A program made the position numbers and the translations under genes. A stretch of DNA of 64,000 nt from Myoxocephalus aenaeus (Eukaryota > Chordata > Actinopteri > Perciformes > Cottidae): assembly GCA_038501785.1 (NCBI GenBank), contig JBAMJR010000170.1, positions 2,361,001 through 2,425,000 of the forward strand, in the 5' to 3' direction. The notes beneath the pieces are model-generated. The model was not told the origin of the DNA and ran no database searches. It saw only the letters and a program-made list of their open reading frames with translations. The first letter of the stretch is position 1; each line of letters starts with the position of its first letter. Shown here piece after piece: positions 51,301 to 62,004 of this stretch.

Positions 51301-54300
51301 CCCCGCTTTCAGATGCTCGTTAATCTGCCGGCTCTATTTTTATCTGCCCTCTCCTCCCGCCCCCGGGCTCTCCGCCTTCACTCGGCTCCTTATGTCCATT
51401 TGCAGAGAAAGAGGCTGCCTCGGCAGGCCGGCAGCTCCAATTAGAGGCCTCTCCGCTGGGGATTGGGCTTGCTGTCCGCCTCTAGCCCCTCAGGCTCCCT
51501 CCCCGTCTACCTTTCTCAGGTTAGCCCCAGACGACGCCTCGCCCCCTGCCTCTCTGCACCCGTCTTTTCCCTCCCTGTCTGCCTTGTTTCTCTGTCTTCC
51601 CCCGTAGAGCTCCGCAGGGAGTCGGGGGAGAGTGAAAGGCCTTCTGTCGCCCGAGGGCCGGCTCTAGTCCCTCAGCTGTACTTTGACGAGAAGTTAACTG
51701 GTGCACCTTTCAGGAAGCATCCTCAGTAGAACTGCTGGAGACGCTAACTGTGATTGTATTGTCACAGCTCCTGCAGGTATACAACTGACTACAAACGCTG
51801 GTATTTATCCTCCATGCAGAAAAGAGAAGGTTTTTGTTGTTCGGCGAGTTCTGCGAGACCATCACGACTCAAAGAACCCGCCAATTACAAAGACCCTAAC
51901 AAATGTAATTCCAGCTTCAAAGGGTTTGTTTTAACCTGCTGAATAAGAACATTCAGTCTTTTAGCAACATTTTTTTATATTCAATAACAAAGAATCTCTA
52001 AACTCTTTAACTGCTGTTAAATGTGGTGCATGTCTAAAGAGACATTGTCGGTGTTATAGTATTAAAAGATGTTGAGACTGAAGTAATATTCCAGTATTTG
52101 CAGCTTTGTGTTGGTCCGGATGTGTCAGCGGTAGCAGCAGCACTGTTGTAAAAGTGTGACTGCACATCTTTATTGTATCCAATTGGTCTGCGCTGTTGCT
52201 AGCCTTGTACACAACTCATTGTGTGTCTTTAATGGTCCTAGCTACACTGCATTCATCTAGATCCTCTCATCTGGATCTATTTTCCTGCAATCCACCAAAA
52301 GAATAGCATCTTTTCCCCCAGCTTATACAGCCCCCACCAAAACTCTGCATGCTCACACCTTCTCCAACCCCATTAATCCCTCAGCCTCCCACTTCTTTAT
52401 TTCCCTTCAAAGAGACAAGCGCTGCCCGTGACATCAGTCACAGGAAGTGAATCTTTAGCGTTGACTAATTTCCATCGATTGCCTCCAGACAGGCTTAGCA
52501 GACGAGACCCATTCCCACACAGAGCTGGCTGCTCTCATTTAAGTCTCCCCGCCTGCAGAAAACGCTTCACAATGAACGCAGTCAGCGCTTTTATCTTCTC
52601 CCCCACTCCTGCTTATTATCAAATAAATGCGCGGCATGGAGAGATACCCATTGACAGGACCGTGCATAATGACTCCTGGCTGTGTGAAATGGATTAATAA
52701 ATAATGGTTGAGCATGGGGAGAAAACAGATTTGCCAAGTCCCGCTACTTCTCAACAAGGCGGAGTACAACAATCCCCACAACACTCGGCTCGATTGTGCC
52801 GGACCACTTCCACAGGAGCGCTGCGTAGAATTTGAAACGCAACCCTGCGCTTGAAAGCGCCGTGGAATGCGCCATAAATTCAAGGTGGGCTCCTTTTTTT
52901 AAATTGTGAAGCAGAAAGCGCATTAAAAACCACTACATGATGTTCTACTGAATCCTCTAAAGACTCCCCTCCAAGAGACTTCTCTCCTGTGAGGATGTGG
53001 GGACGTAAAAGCAGCCTATAAAAACGTCCAGGAGCAGAACTCCTTTGCAACCTGTTCCCCCGTCTCGCTGCTCGACAGAGCTACAGCAGAAGGAAAATCA
53101 GTTTCCTTTTTGCTTCTGCTTTCACGCTCTCATGAGTATACCACAATTCAAACACACGTACCCTGCAGTTTCCATGTGCAAAGTCAATCGAACAGGCACA
53201 CAGTCGAGCGCGCAATCACCAGAGGCCTTCTTGTTTTTAACAAAGCATCCTCATCCGTCCCATGTCAGTGACATATTGCTTCATTAACGCTCCCGGCTTT
53301 GTGTATATTGACAGCTTTTTCAAAATGGCAGAGAGTAAAAGTGCCGCTTGCTATGCACCAAAGGGGCTTAAACAGACTATAAAACCGAGACTGAGTCTGT
53401 GCCAGTGAAGTGTGCTCTGACTGCCACTGTACCCATGTGCTAAAGTAATAAGTCCGTCTGAGACACGGGGTGAAAAGGTCTCAATCTCCTTAACGCTAGA
53501 TTAAGGAGCAGCTTGATCAAGGCGTCTTAAGTGCTTCATTTTGGAATCAGGATCGATAGCCGCTAAGAAGAATTGAGCTAGGAGCTTTCGGTAGGTAGAG
53601 CTGATTGAATAGAGGCTAATGACTTCTCCGAAGCCCCTGACACTGGAGGAATGGCTCGTACTGTACCGGCTTGTGTTTTTATTTTAGCAATTCATTTCCC
53701 TGTCCTTTTGAATTTAGAAAAGGTTATTCTATCCCCTAGCTGCTGCTGTCACAGCAAGCAGACAAATTAACGGGGCCTGCCGTGTATTAGCGGTTACTTG
53801 CTAACGCGCGGGACTCTGGGTGGAAAAACATGTTTTCTACCAGCAGCGACGACAACAGTGAGGCCGGCGTGACGTAGCGGGGGTCAATCCGGACGTATTT
53901 TCAAGAGCGGCGAAAACCTGTGCTTGTTTTTCTTGGCGACCAATAACTGCCCGACCAATTACGTCCATCGACGCCGCGCCCCGATCGCCATGATCCGACC
54001 AATCCCCGCCCTGTCTCTGTGGTTTGAGGGTGAAGCCCAGCTGAGGAGTGCCCAGAATTAACCAGGATTAGCCTTGGATTGTCAGGGATTACTCGGGCTG
54101 GAGAGGGATTAAGTATGATTGCCAGTTTGGGGTGGGGGTGTGCGATGGGCAGATGTGCGTGTGCCCGTGTGCGCGGGCACATCGAGGCGAACATGTGTCA
54201 AGTTGTGAAAGATATATGGTGGCGTTTGTTTACGCGTGTAGTGTTTGTGTACAAGGCTGCCTGGACTGAAAAGTCTAAAACACACTAGATATGACTTAAT

Positions 54301-55312
54301 TTCCACATCTTGTACAGTCTGCAAAGAGGTGTGGAAACGTCTTTTCCCTCTATGGTGTGACAAGGTCCAGTACACATATATATTTTGATATTAGTTGTTG
54401 TGTAGAATTAATATAGGAGGCTTTTCTGTGCTCAGACACAAAGCTCCGTGGAGAGAATTGCTGGTAACAGAAAAACAGCCAGAGGAAAAAGGGTGCAAAG
54501 GGTTACATAATTCTCGTAACTGTGCAACACAAACTGGATAATTTGCAATAGATGTAATTAACGGTAGCCAGCTAACCCAGACTAAAAAAGGGACAAGGGA
54601 CTGCTGGGTTATTGCTCTTCTGAAATGGAGGATGTGGGCACACCGCATCCTGCCCGAAAAGAATACAACGTTTCTGATCATTTTAAAGGCTGTTTGGAGA
54701 CGAGGGTCCCAATAAAATGTAGGAACAGTAGAGAGACCAAACTCAGTGTAAAATACTCTACAACCATAGAGGGGATTTAACCGTCTGACACAGTTTTAAC
54801 ACAGTTTGAAAAAAATTAAGTTTTTATTGAGCATCTACTGGATAGAATGAGACTGTTCAGATGTTCCTGTTATTCTGTCCAGCCTCTGTATGTTCAGTTT
54901 GGAGTATATCAAGAGACACTTGGTGGTTAAACGAAACCCCGTGTAAAATCAGTAGAGTGAAACTCAGCCTGTGAAAACTGTTGAATACTGTCTTCTAGGT
55001 CTCTTTATTGGAAATGTAGTATTTTCGTGTCAGAGTTATGGACTAAAAGCCAGGATATTCCAGCCTCTGCTGCTTCGATTTGAATCTTATTTAAAATTGT
55101 ATTCATCTTTTTTTTCTGTCTCTTGTGAGAGCGGCAACTTTATGGAAGTACAATACAGAATGTACATACATTAAATTAGATTTCCACATCAAGATCCACT
55201 TCTTTTTTTCAACCATTTTTTCAACCATTGAACAGGATTAACATTTTAATATCCAAGTGAGGGCGAGCATTAGAGTTAACTACATATTACAACCGTTAAT
55301 TTGGAAAACCTG

Positions 55313-55636
55313 ATATTAATAATAATAATAACTTTATTTATATAGCACCTTTAAAAAACGAAGTTCACAAAGTGCTCTACAAAGAAGCAAAGAAGACATA
55401 ACTTAAATATCGGTAAACAAAAAGGATCATACCATAAAGGCAATGAATACTACAATAACCAAAACAAACAAATAAATAAAATATACAAACAAAACCAGGG
55501 GAACAAAAGAACAGTATAATAGATTTTTTTAACTGCAATGATTCTACCCGTGTCCTCGTATTGTATTGTATTTTATATATTGTTGTTGTATTTGTGTTTT
55601 TTTTTTGCTTATGGACCTTTGAGTCTGAATTAAAAG

Positions 55637-55681
<45 letters not shown>

Positions 55682-55780
55682 GACATAAAAGGACGACATC
55701 ACTTAAAAGCAATTCTATAAAAATGGGTTTTAAGAAGTGATTTAAAAGAAGTTATTGATTCTGCCATATTGAGCTTGTGC
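55313..55780. repeat. Dispersed teleost repeat copy with inserted (TA)n
   Basis: It begins AATAATAATAACTTTATTT then ATAGCACC, continues with ACAAAGTGCTCTACAAAG, and ends with CTATAAAAATGGGTTTTAAG then AAGTGATTTAAA and GATTCTGCC. I recall this order of words from a common interspersed repeat of fish, but not its family name. A (TA)n array sits inside at 55639-55677. No ORF of note is present. Confidence 0.5.
55639..55677. repeat. (AT)n microsatellite
   Basis: About 19 uninterrupted AT units. Confidence 0.95.
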
Positions 55781-57450
55781 ATCAAAGGATCCATCTCTCT
55801 GACAACTGAGCAAACTCTACCTGCTGATGAAGACCTTGTGATGCAGTTGAAAGCTCTGGAAAAAGTCAGTTAGAGTTTGGATTGCACGGTCAGAGTATTT
55901 CCAAAGTCAAGAATTCACTTTGTTGCCAAGTATCCAAATTGTACAACAGGGTTACATCTCTTTGTTCAGTTGTATTTATAGATGCAGATCGATCATGCGG
56001 TCGATCATGATGTATAGTTTATCGTCATACTGAGTGCAAACCGTTCATATATTGTTGCTTAGTCTGGTATTTTGAAAAAGGGGAAAGTGTAAGAATTCTG
56101 TGTTTAGACGGATCTGTGTGTCCACGGGCCATTAGCTAACCACTGGCCTGAGTATCCCCTGACTCAGTGAAAGCAGCAGTGTGTCAGGGTCAAACTCAGT
56201 CACTATTAGTGTATAATATACAGTAGAGCTGCATACAGTGCAGCGTGTTCCCTGTAGAGGAGGAGGGTGGGAGTGAGGACGGACTCAGTCACCGTTCTCT
56301 CTGCAACAGTCAATCTCCTGCTGCATTAGCAGAAAGGCAAAGGCTGAGAGCAGAGGGAACACGCATCTCCCCTTCAGAATCACTCCTTCTGACAACTTAA
56401 TATATACACCGAGGCAGGGATGACCAGCCTGAGAGTCGGCAAGATTCATTGCAATCAAAGACTTCGCTGGAGGTTTTCACTGATCAGCTCCTCCTCTGTG
56501 GCTGACAGTGCTAATCAGTGACATCTCCCGCTACATAGCATTTGATTGCAATGATAGCCCGGAGGCTCTCAAACTTCCCTTTGCATTTGACGCTCCAATC
56601 CTTCACCAGAGTCACGTTGATATATTGAAAAGTGCTAAAGAAATTAAGCTCCTTGTTTTTTCTTGTGGTGTGGTCCTTTTGTCTTGTGCACTTACCTAGC
56701 AGACACTATCGAGCTTAACATTTATTTGTGGAGAAAAAGCTTGTTCCGAAAGTAGTGACGTACTTTTTCACTCCGTAACGTGTGCCTTTCTAAGCTGTTA
56801 CAAATCACAGTTGCAAAAATAAAAGCGTTTTTTTTTTTAATTTATTTTATCTGACATCTGATCATAAGGTCAAGATTTGTTTAGGTTTTGGCACAACAAA
56901 TATTTGGTTGAAGTTCGGGAAAGATTGTGGTTTGGGTTACAATTACTACTTACGTTACAGTTGGAGCCTCTTTGGCTGTCATAGTAAACAATAACCACTT
57001 GGTTAGGGGAAGACAGTGATCTTTTCACAGAAAAAAAGAGCCAAAGGGTTTGAGTCATTGTCTGTATTGCCCTTAAACTAATCTATTCAGAACTTATTTT
57101 CAGGAGTTCATGGCGTCAACAAAACAGACAGAAACGCAAATCATGAAGCCAATAGAGATATTAAAGATACACATAATACCATGAATAAACCAATGAAGGC
57201 TTATCAATGGGAGAGTTTTTTGCTAAGTAAATGATTGTCTTTAAATCAGATGTGGGTTATGGCAAGGAACATTATTTGTCCAATCTTTCATTTATTTAGG
57301 AGTAAGTGCTTTGTCACTCGACAACTGGCTTTATGTAAAACCTTACTGGTACAAGGGCTCTACTTGTGTATTGAAAGTCCATAACCTTGATTGATGTTGA
57401 TCCAAGTCCACACATATACTGTACATATGAATGAGTTTTGCAAGGAGACT

Positions 57451-57452
<2 letters not shown>

Positions 57453-57511
<59 letters not shown>
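57453..57511. repeat. (AT)n microsatellite
   Basis: About 29 uninterrupted AT units, the longest pure AT array in the window and able to fold into a cruciform. Confidence 0.95.
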
Positions 57512-57513
<2 letters not shown>

Positions 57514-57855
57514 CCTCTTTTAGCTTCATTTGTCTTATTTTTTCTTCTAATTTGTTAATGGTTCATTTTATTCTAATTGCTTTACAGTGCTCAGACAATG
57601 GGGCTGACAATCAGGGATCTCCATATTTAGGTATATAAACTGAACCATTAGCTGCTGACCGTGTTGAGCATCACCACCAAATTTTCACCATTAATACATT
57701 TTAGTACAAAAATGTTCGTTTTAGCCGAAAGAGAAGGACAGTTTAATCATAATTTATACACGAGGCAATGCAGAGAGACAAAGCACATTATAGTATACAA
57801 TGTTCCAGCAGGTGAAGGAACAGCAGTCAGTGTATAATTGTTGCGCTGGTTGTTT

Positions 57856-57856
<1 letters not shown>

Positions 57857-57934
<78 letters not shown>
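57857..57934. repeat. (CA)n microsatellite
   Basis: About 39 uninterrupted CA units, roughly 350 bases after the long AT array. Confidence 0.95.
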
Positions 57935-57936
<2 letters not shown>

Positions 57937-60288
57937 GCTGCTAATCACAGCTTGGTACAGGTAGTGAGACATTGGGACTGGTGATTGAGCCTCCCTGGTG
58001 GATTGGAAGCAGGAATCTGACAGACTCAGATAAAAAGGCTGTTTGGAGTTGCCTGCAGCATCAAACAGCATCACCCCCCCCCGCTCCCTCCCTCTTCTCC
58101 TCCCCACCATCACATCCCCTCTCTTCATTTTTCCCTCTTTTGGTTTACTCTGTTGCCATGGCTACGCCCAGCCGGAGCCGTCACGTTGCAGAGGAACCTG
58201 TCAGGGCGCCGCGCTCAGATCACCTGACGTGGGGTCGGCTCCGCCGGCGGCCTCTATTCACACGGCGTCATCGTTCAATTTGGCTTTGATAAAGTCTGCG
58301 TTCGGTGGCGCGCCGCCGCTGAGAAGCGCAGTCTGCCCAACGTTGAGCTCGTCGGCAATTTTACCGAGCCGGTGTTTTGGAGAGGACCCCCCCTCGGGGG
58401 GGAACAGCAGAGAGAAAAAACAACACGTAAATGCATCTCTCCTATCCAATTTCCACATCTGTGAAGAGAGTCTGTAGTCGAAGCAGTGTGATTTGAGTGG
58501 ACGATGGGACGAAATTACCTGTTGGGAGTCACGCTGAGGGGACGGGAGTGTGTGGAAGGGGGCTTTTCTCCATAATTGAGAATAGCAGCAGGTCTGATAC
58601 AAGACTGATTTAAAAACCCACTTAAAGCTGAATTGCCCCAGTAAACATTTTGCGAGAAAACATATTAGCTACTGTTGCAGATGCTGTGCTTCTCATAATG
58701 CGCTGCAACAACAAAAAGCCGTCACCTCTTTCAGCTTGGCGGTCCAGTTCGCTGCCATGTGGCTCTGTATGCTGCCAGAGTATTGTGGAGATGGAGGGGA
58801 ACGTACATACGCTGAATGTATGGATTGCGCTGAAGGGTGAAATGTAAGCTGACATCGGAAACAAACAGCTGACAGATTTGCATCTCCTGCTGTTTGTTTC
58901 CGCCTTTCAGTATGAATGAATGAATTAGAGAGAGGAGAGGGGGGGTAGGATGGAAGTTTGCTGAAGGTGATGAAAGAATGGATGGATGTGGAGAGAAGGG
59001 GAGAATGAGCAATGTCGTGATCAAGAGACGCGGGGACACAGAGAGGGAGATGAATGGGGGCTGAGAGCAGGAAAATTGGACAGGAGGCGGGGAGTGAATG
59101 AAGATAGAGAATGGCTCGAGATATCAGGAGACAGAGATTGTGAGCTATGTGCAGGTAATAAACAAGGCAGAAATAGATAGATATCTCCAGAGAGGAAAAA
59201 GAGAAAGTGTGTGATTGCGCGCATGGGGAAGAGGGGTTGGGGTTGAGGGATCAGAAAAGAGCAAAAAGACCGGGAAAGAAAGAGAAGACGGGAAAGCAAA
59301 GGAAAGAAAGCTGGAGAGAGTGTGAATAATGACACAAGCAGGAACGATTTGGATGAACATGCTGTACTTAGACTAACTTGGCCAGCTGAGATGATGTGTA
59401 TCCCTGCTAAGCTCTCCTTTAGGCAGGCTTAGATCTCATCAACTCACTCCAGGTTGGCACCGGCTTCAAATGCTGCTGCGGAGCCCTGGATTAACTATAC
59501 AGCCGTCACTCAGACACTTAAACAGGGGTCTGGAGAGGCTTATCCTACACCACACCCACCCACAACCGGCACATGCATCCGTCTTCAAAGCCATTCACGA
59601 GAAGACTTCATCATAACGATATCTCCCGTCGTTGCCTACGGCCATGTTAATTGTGCCATGATTTTAAAAGGGGTTAAATGAGCATGTCCCTCTCCTCCTC
59701 CCTCCCTTTTCCTTCCCCTCTATCTTATTCCAGGCCGACGAACGAGTGTTTCTTTTTTCATTCTGGTACTCTTCCAGATCGGCTTCTGCCAAATCGTGCC
59801 TCCACCCCCCCCACCCTCTCCTTCCTTCTCTCCCTCCCTGTCTCTGGCTGGATCTCAGGCTCTCATATTTGGAGGCCCTTCAATCGATATGGGCTGTCTG
59901 TGATTGGGTTGCCTCGCGTGATTCATTTCTGTAACCTTGGTGATGGTTTGATGTGGAGGCTGCACCCATGTCCATATTATGACTCAGTGAGCGCGTGTGG
60001 AGAGGAGCGGCTGGTCAGGAGAGGTATCGATTGGTCCTTCACTCTCCCTTCCCTCTTTGCTCTCCCCTCTTTCTTTATCCATCTTTTTCTCGCTCACCGT
60101 GCAGCCTTGATAGTTTGGCCATAATTTGAAATTACTTTGTGTTCTCAAGAAATGATTATTTAACCCCAAATGTTCCCTTGGGTGTTAATGTTTATCTGTT
60201 TTTTTCTCTCCCTCCCTTCTCTGCCTCTTCCTCCCTGTCTTTTTCTCTCCATCATCTACTTCCCATCTTTCTCTCTCTCTCCTTCCAG

Positions 60289-62004
60289 AATTCAATCAGA
60301 CACAATCTGTCCCTGCACAGCCGCTTCATCCGGGTGCAAAATGAAGGGACGGGGAAGAGTTCGTGGTGGATGCTGAACCCAGAAGGAGGGAAGATGGGGA
60401 AAGGACCCAGACGGCGGGCGGCCTCTATAGACAACGGCAACCGCTACCTTAAGACTAAAGGTCGCATCAGCCGAAAGAGAGCAGGGGCCATGGGCCTCGG
60501 ACGGGGACAAGGTCAGAGGGCCGGACCCACGATGCAAGACTCCCCGGAGCACGGCAGTCCAGCAGGGAAAGCAGGTGTGGGCATTGGGGGTGAGGAGTAT
60601 GACACCTGGACGGATCTACATTCCCGCACCTCCTCCTCTGCCTCCACACTGAGTGGCTGCCTATCCCCGATCCTTGCCGAGGCTGAGGCTGACGAACCGG
60701 AGGAAGGTGGACTGTCCTGTTCGGCCTCCCCTCGACTGTACCCCAGCCCCTCCAGCACACGCTCCCCGGCCCTGGGCACTGGAGGCCACTGCCCGACTGT
60801 GGAGCTGCCCCAGCTGACTGACTTGACAGGGGCTATCAGTCTAGATGAAAGTGGCTACCCCCAGCCACAGCAAATCAAATGCAACGGTTATCCCTACGTG
60901 CCTGCGCCCAAGGCAGAGGGCTCCTACTGTGGGCCCATGTATGGACAGCCTTCCATGAGCATGCTCCGGCATCACACTCTCATGGAGACCATCCAGGAGA
61001 ATAAGCCAGTCAGCTTCCAGCGCCCGATGAGGGGCTACTCAGAGAACAACGCCCTGCAGAGTCTTCTTACTGGAGGCCCTCCGTACTGCAACAAAGACAC
61101 AGTGTTGGGCCAGGGACGAGAAACACACACACTTATGACACCGGGGACCAATGGCATTCACAGCCAGCACAGCCAGCACAGCCACAATCAGAACCGCAAC
61201 CACAATCACAGCCAGGAGCATGCTCACAATCCCAGCCTACACAATGGCCATGGCTCAGTCCATGACCAGAACACGACACACCATCAGAACCACAATCAGG
61301 GTCACAAACACCAAGCCAGCCTCGACTACAGCCACAGCCACAAGCCCCTACCTGCCCACGACTACGGTTCGAGTCACGAGCACAGTCACAGTAACAAAGT
61401 AAACGCCAGCCATGATCACAACCCTCGCTCCAGCCAGAGTCACATGCACAGCCACAACCCCCATAACCCTATGCACAGTGGGTCTCACCCCCAGGCCCTC
61501 TCCCCAAGGGTTAGCACTGACATCCTGCAGCCCTACAGCCTCAAGACCTCGAACCACTACGGGCCCCGACCACACCTCCCAACCTCGCCGTCCCTGCCGC
61601 CCAACCCCGCCGGCGTCATGGACGTTCCCCAGGACCCCTGCTGCTTGGCGTCCGCGCCTCAACCCCGTCACCAGCCTTACCCCGGAGCCCACCATCAGGG
61701 TATGACTGACTCCTGGCACGGCTACTACCACAACAACCACCAGCCGGGGAACGCTGGTTACCAGGGGCCACAGCACAACTCCCACAGTAGAATGGCTGCC
61801 AACCTGGAGATGGAGAACGTCCCCAATGGTCTGGACTGTGACGTAGACTCCATCCTGCTCAATGACTTCATGGACACAGAGAGCATGGACTTCAACTTTG
61901 ACGGCTCTCTGTCCCAAGGCATGGGGATGGGCATGGGCATGAGCTTGGGGGCGTTTGCTTGCCCTCCACCAGCACACAGCCACCAGAGCTGGGTGCCAGG
62001 GTGA
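60289..62004 (+). CDS. foxo6: FOXO6 exon 2: rest of forkhead, His-rich region, activation domain
   Basis: 571 codons and TGA (62002-62004), continuing exon 1 in phase 0 to give 739 residues, much longer than human FOXO6 (about 490-560). Residues 169-178 (NSIRHNLSLH) are the DNA-recognition helix; then come SSWWMLNPEGG and the second Akt-type site RRRAAS (Ser214) in the nuclear-localisation region. The third Akt-type site of FOXO1/3 is not evident, as expected for FOXO6. Residues 424-428 form an LxxLL motif (LQSLL). Residues about 459-568 are histidine-rich (30 His in 110). Residues 683-708 (LDCDVDSILLNDFMD ... MDFNFD) are the conserved acidic activation motif, followed by a (GM)n run, and the protein ends QSWVPG exactly as FOXO6 does. 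The sequence is intact. Teleosts often have foxo6a and foxo6b; which one this is cannot be decided here. Confidence 0.95.
   Translation, partial: NSIRHNLSLHSRFIRVQNEGTGKSSWWMLNPEGGKMGKGPRRRAASIDNGNRYLKTKGRISRKRAGAMGLGRGQGQRAGPTMQDSPEHGSPAGKAGVGIGGEEYDTWTDLHSRTSSSASTLSGCLSPILAEAEADEPEEGGLSCSASPRLYPSPSSTRSPALGTGGHCPTVELPQLTDLTGAISLDESGYPQPQQIKCNGYPYVPAPKAEGSYCGPMYGQPSMSMLRHHTLMETIQENKPVSFQRPMRGYSENNALQSLLTGGPPYCNKDTVLGQGRETHTLMTPGTNGIHSQHSQHSHNQNRNHNHSQEHAHNPSLHNGHGSVHDQNTTHHQNHNQGHKHQASLDYSHSHKPLPAHDYGSSHEHSHSNKVNASHDHNPRSSQSHMHSHNPHNPMHSGSHPQALSPRVSTDILQPYSLKTSNHYGPRPHLPTSPSLPPNPAGVMDVPQDPCCLASAPQPRHQPYPGAHHQGMTDSWHGYYHNNHQPGNAGYQGPQHNSHSRMAANLEMENVPNGLDCDVDSILLNDFMDTESMDFNFDGSLSQGMGMGMGMSLGAFACPPPAHSHQSWVPG
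61159..61488 (+). repeat. foxo6: Histidine-rich low-complexity coding segment in foxo6
   Basis: Thirty of 110 codons are His, mixed with Asn, Ser and Gln, in units such as HSQHSQHSHN, NHNHS and HSHNPHN. The DNA is a degenerate CAC/CAT-AGC/AAC-CAG pattern, not a pure microsatellite, and it stays in frame throughout. Confidence 0.9.

Larger units (their letters stand above)
26780..60288 (+). other. foxo6: Large foxo6 intron (33.5 kb)
   Basis: The donor GTAGGC at 26780 and the acceptor CTCTCTCCTTCCAG at 60288 join two phase-0 exons inside the forkhead domain, the same position as in other FOXO genes. I found no convincing exon of another gene on either strand. It holds many dinucleotide arrays, at least two DNA-transposon copies, and AT-rich unique-looking stretches that could include enhancers. 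Confidence 0.85.
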
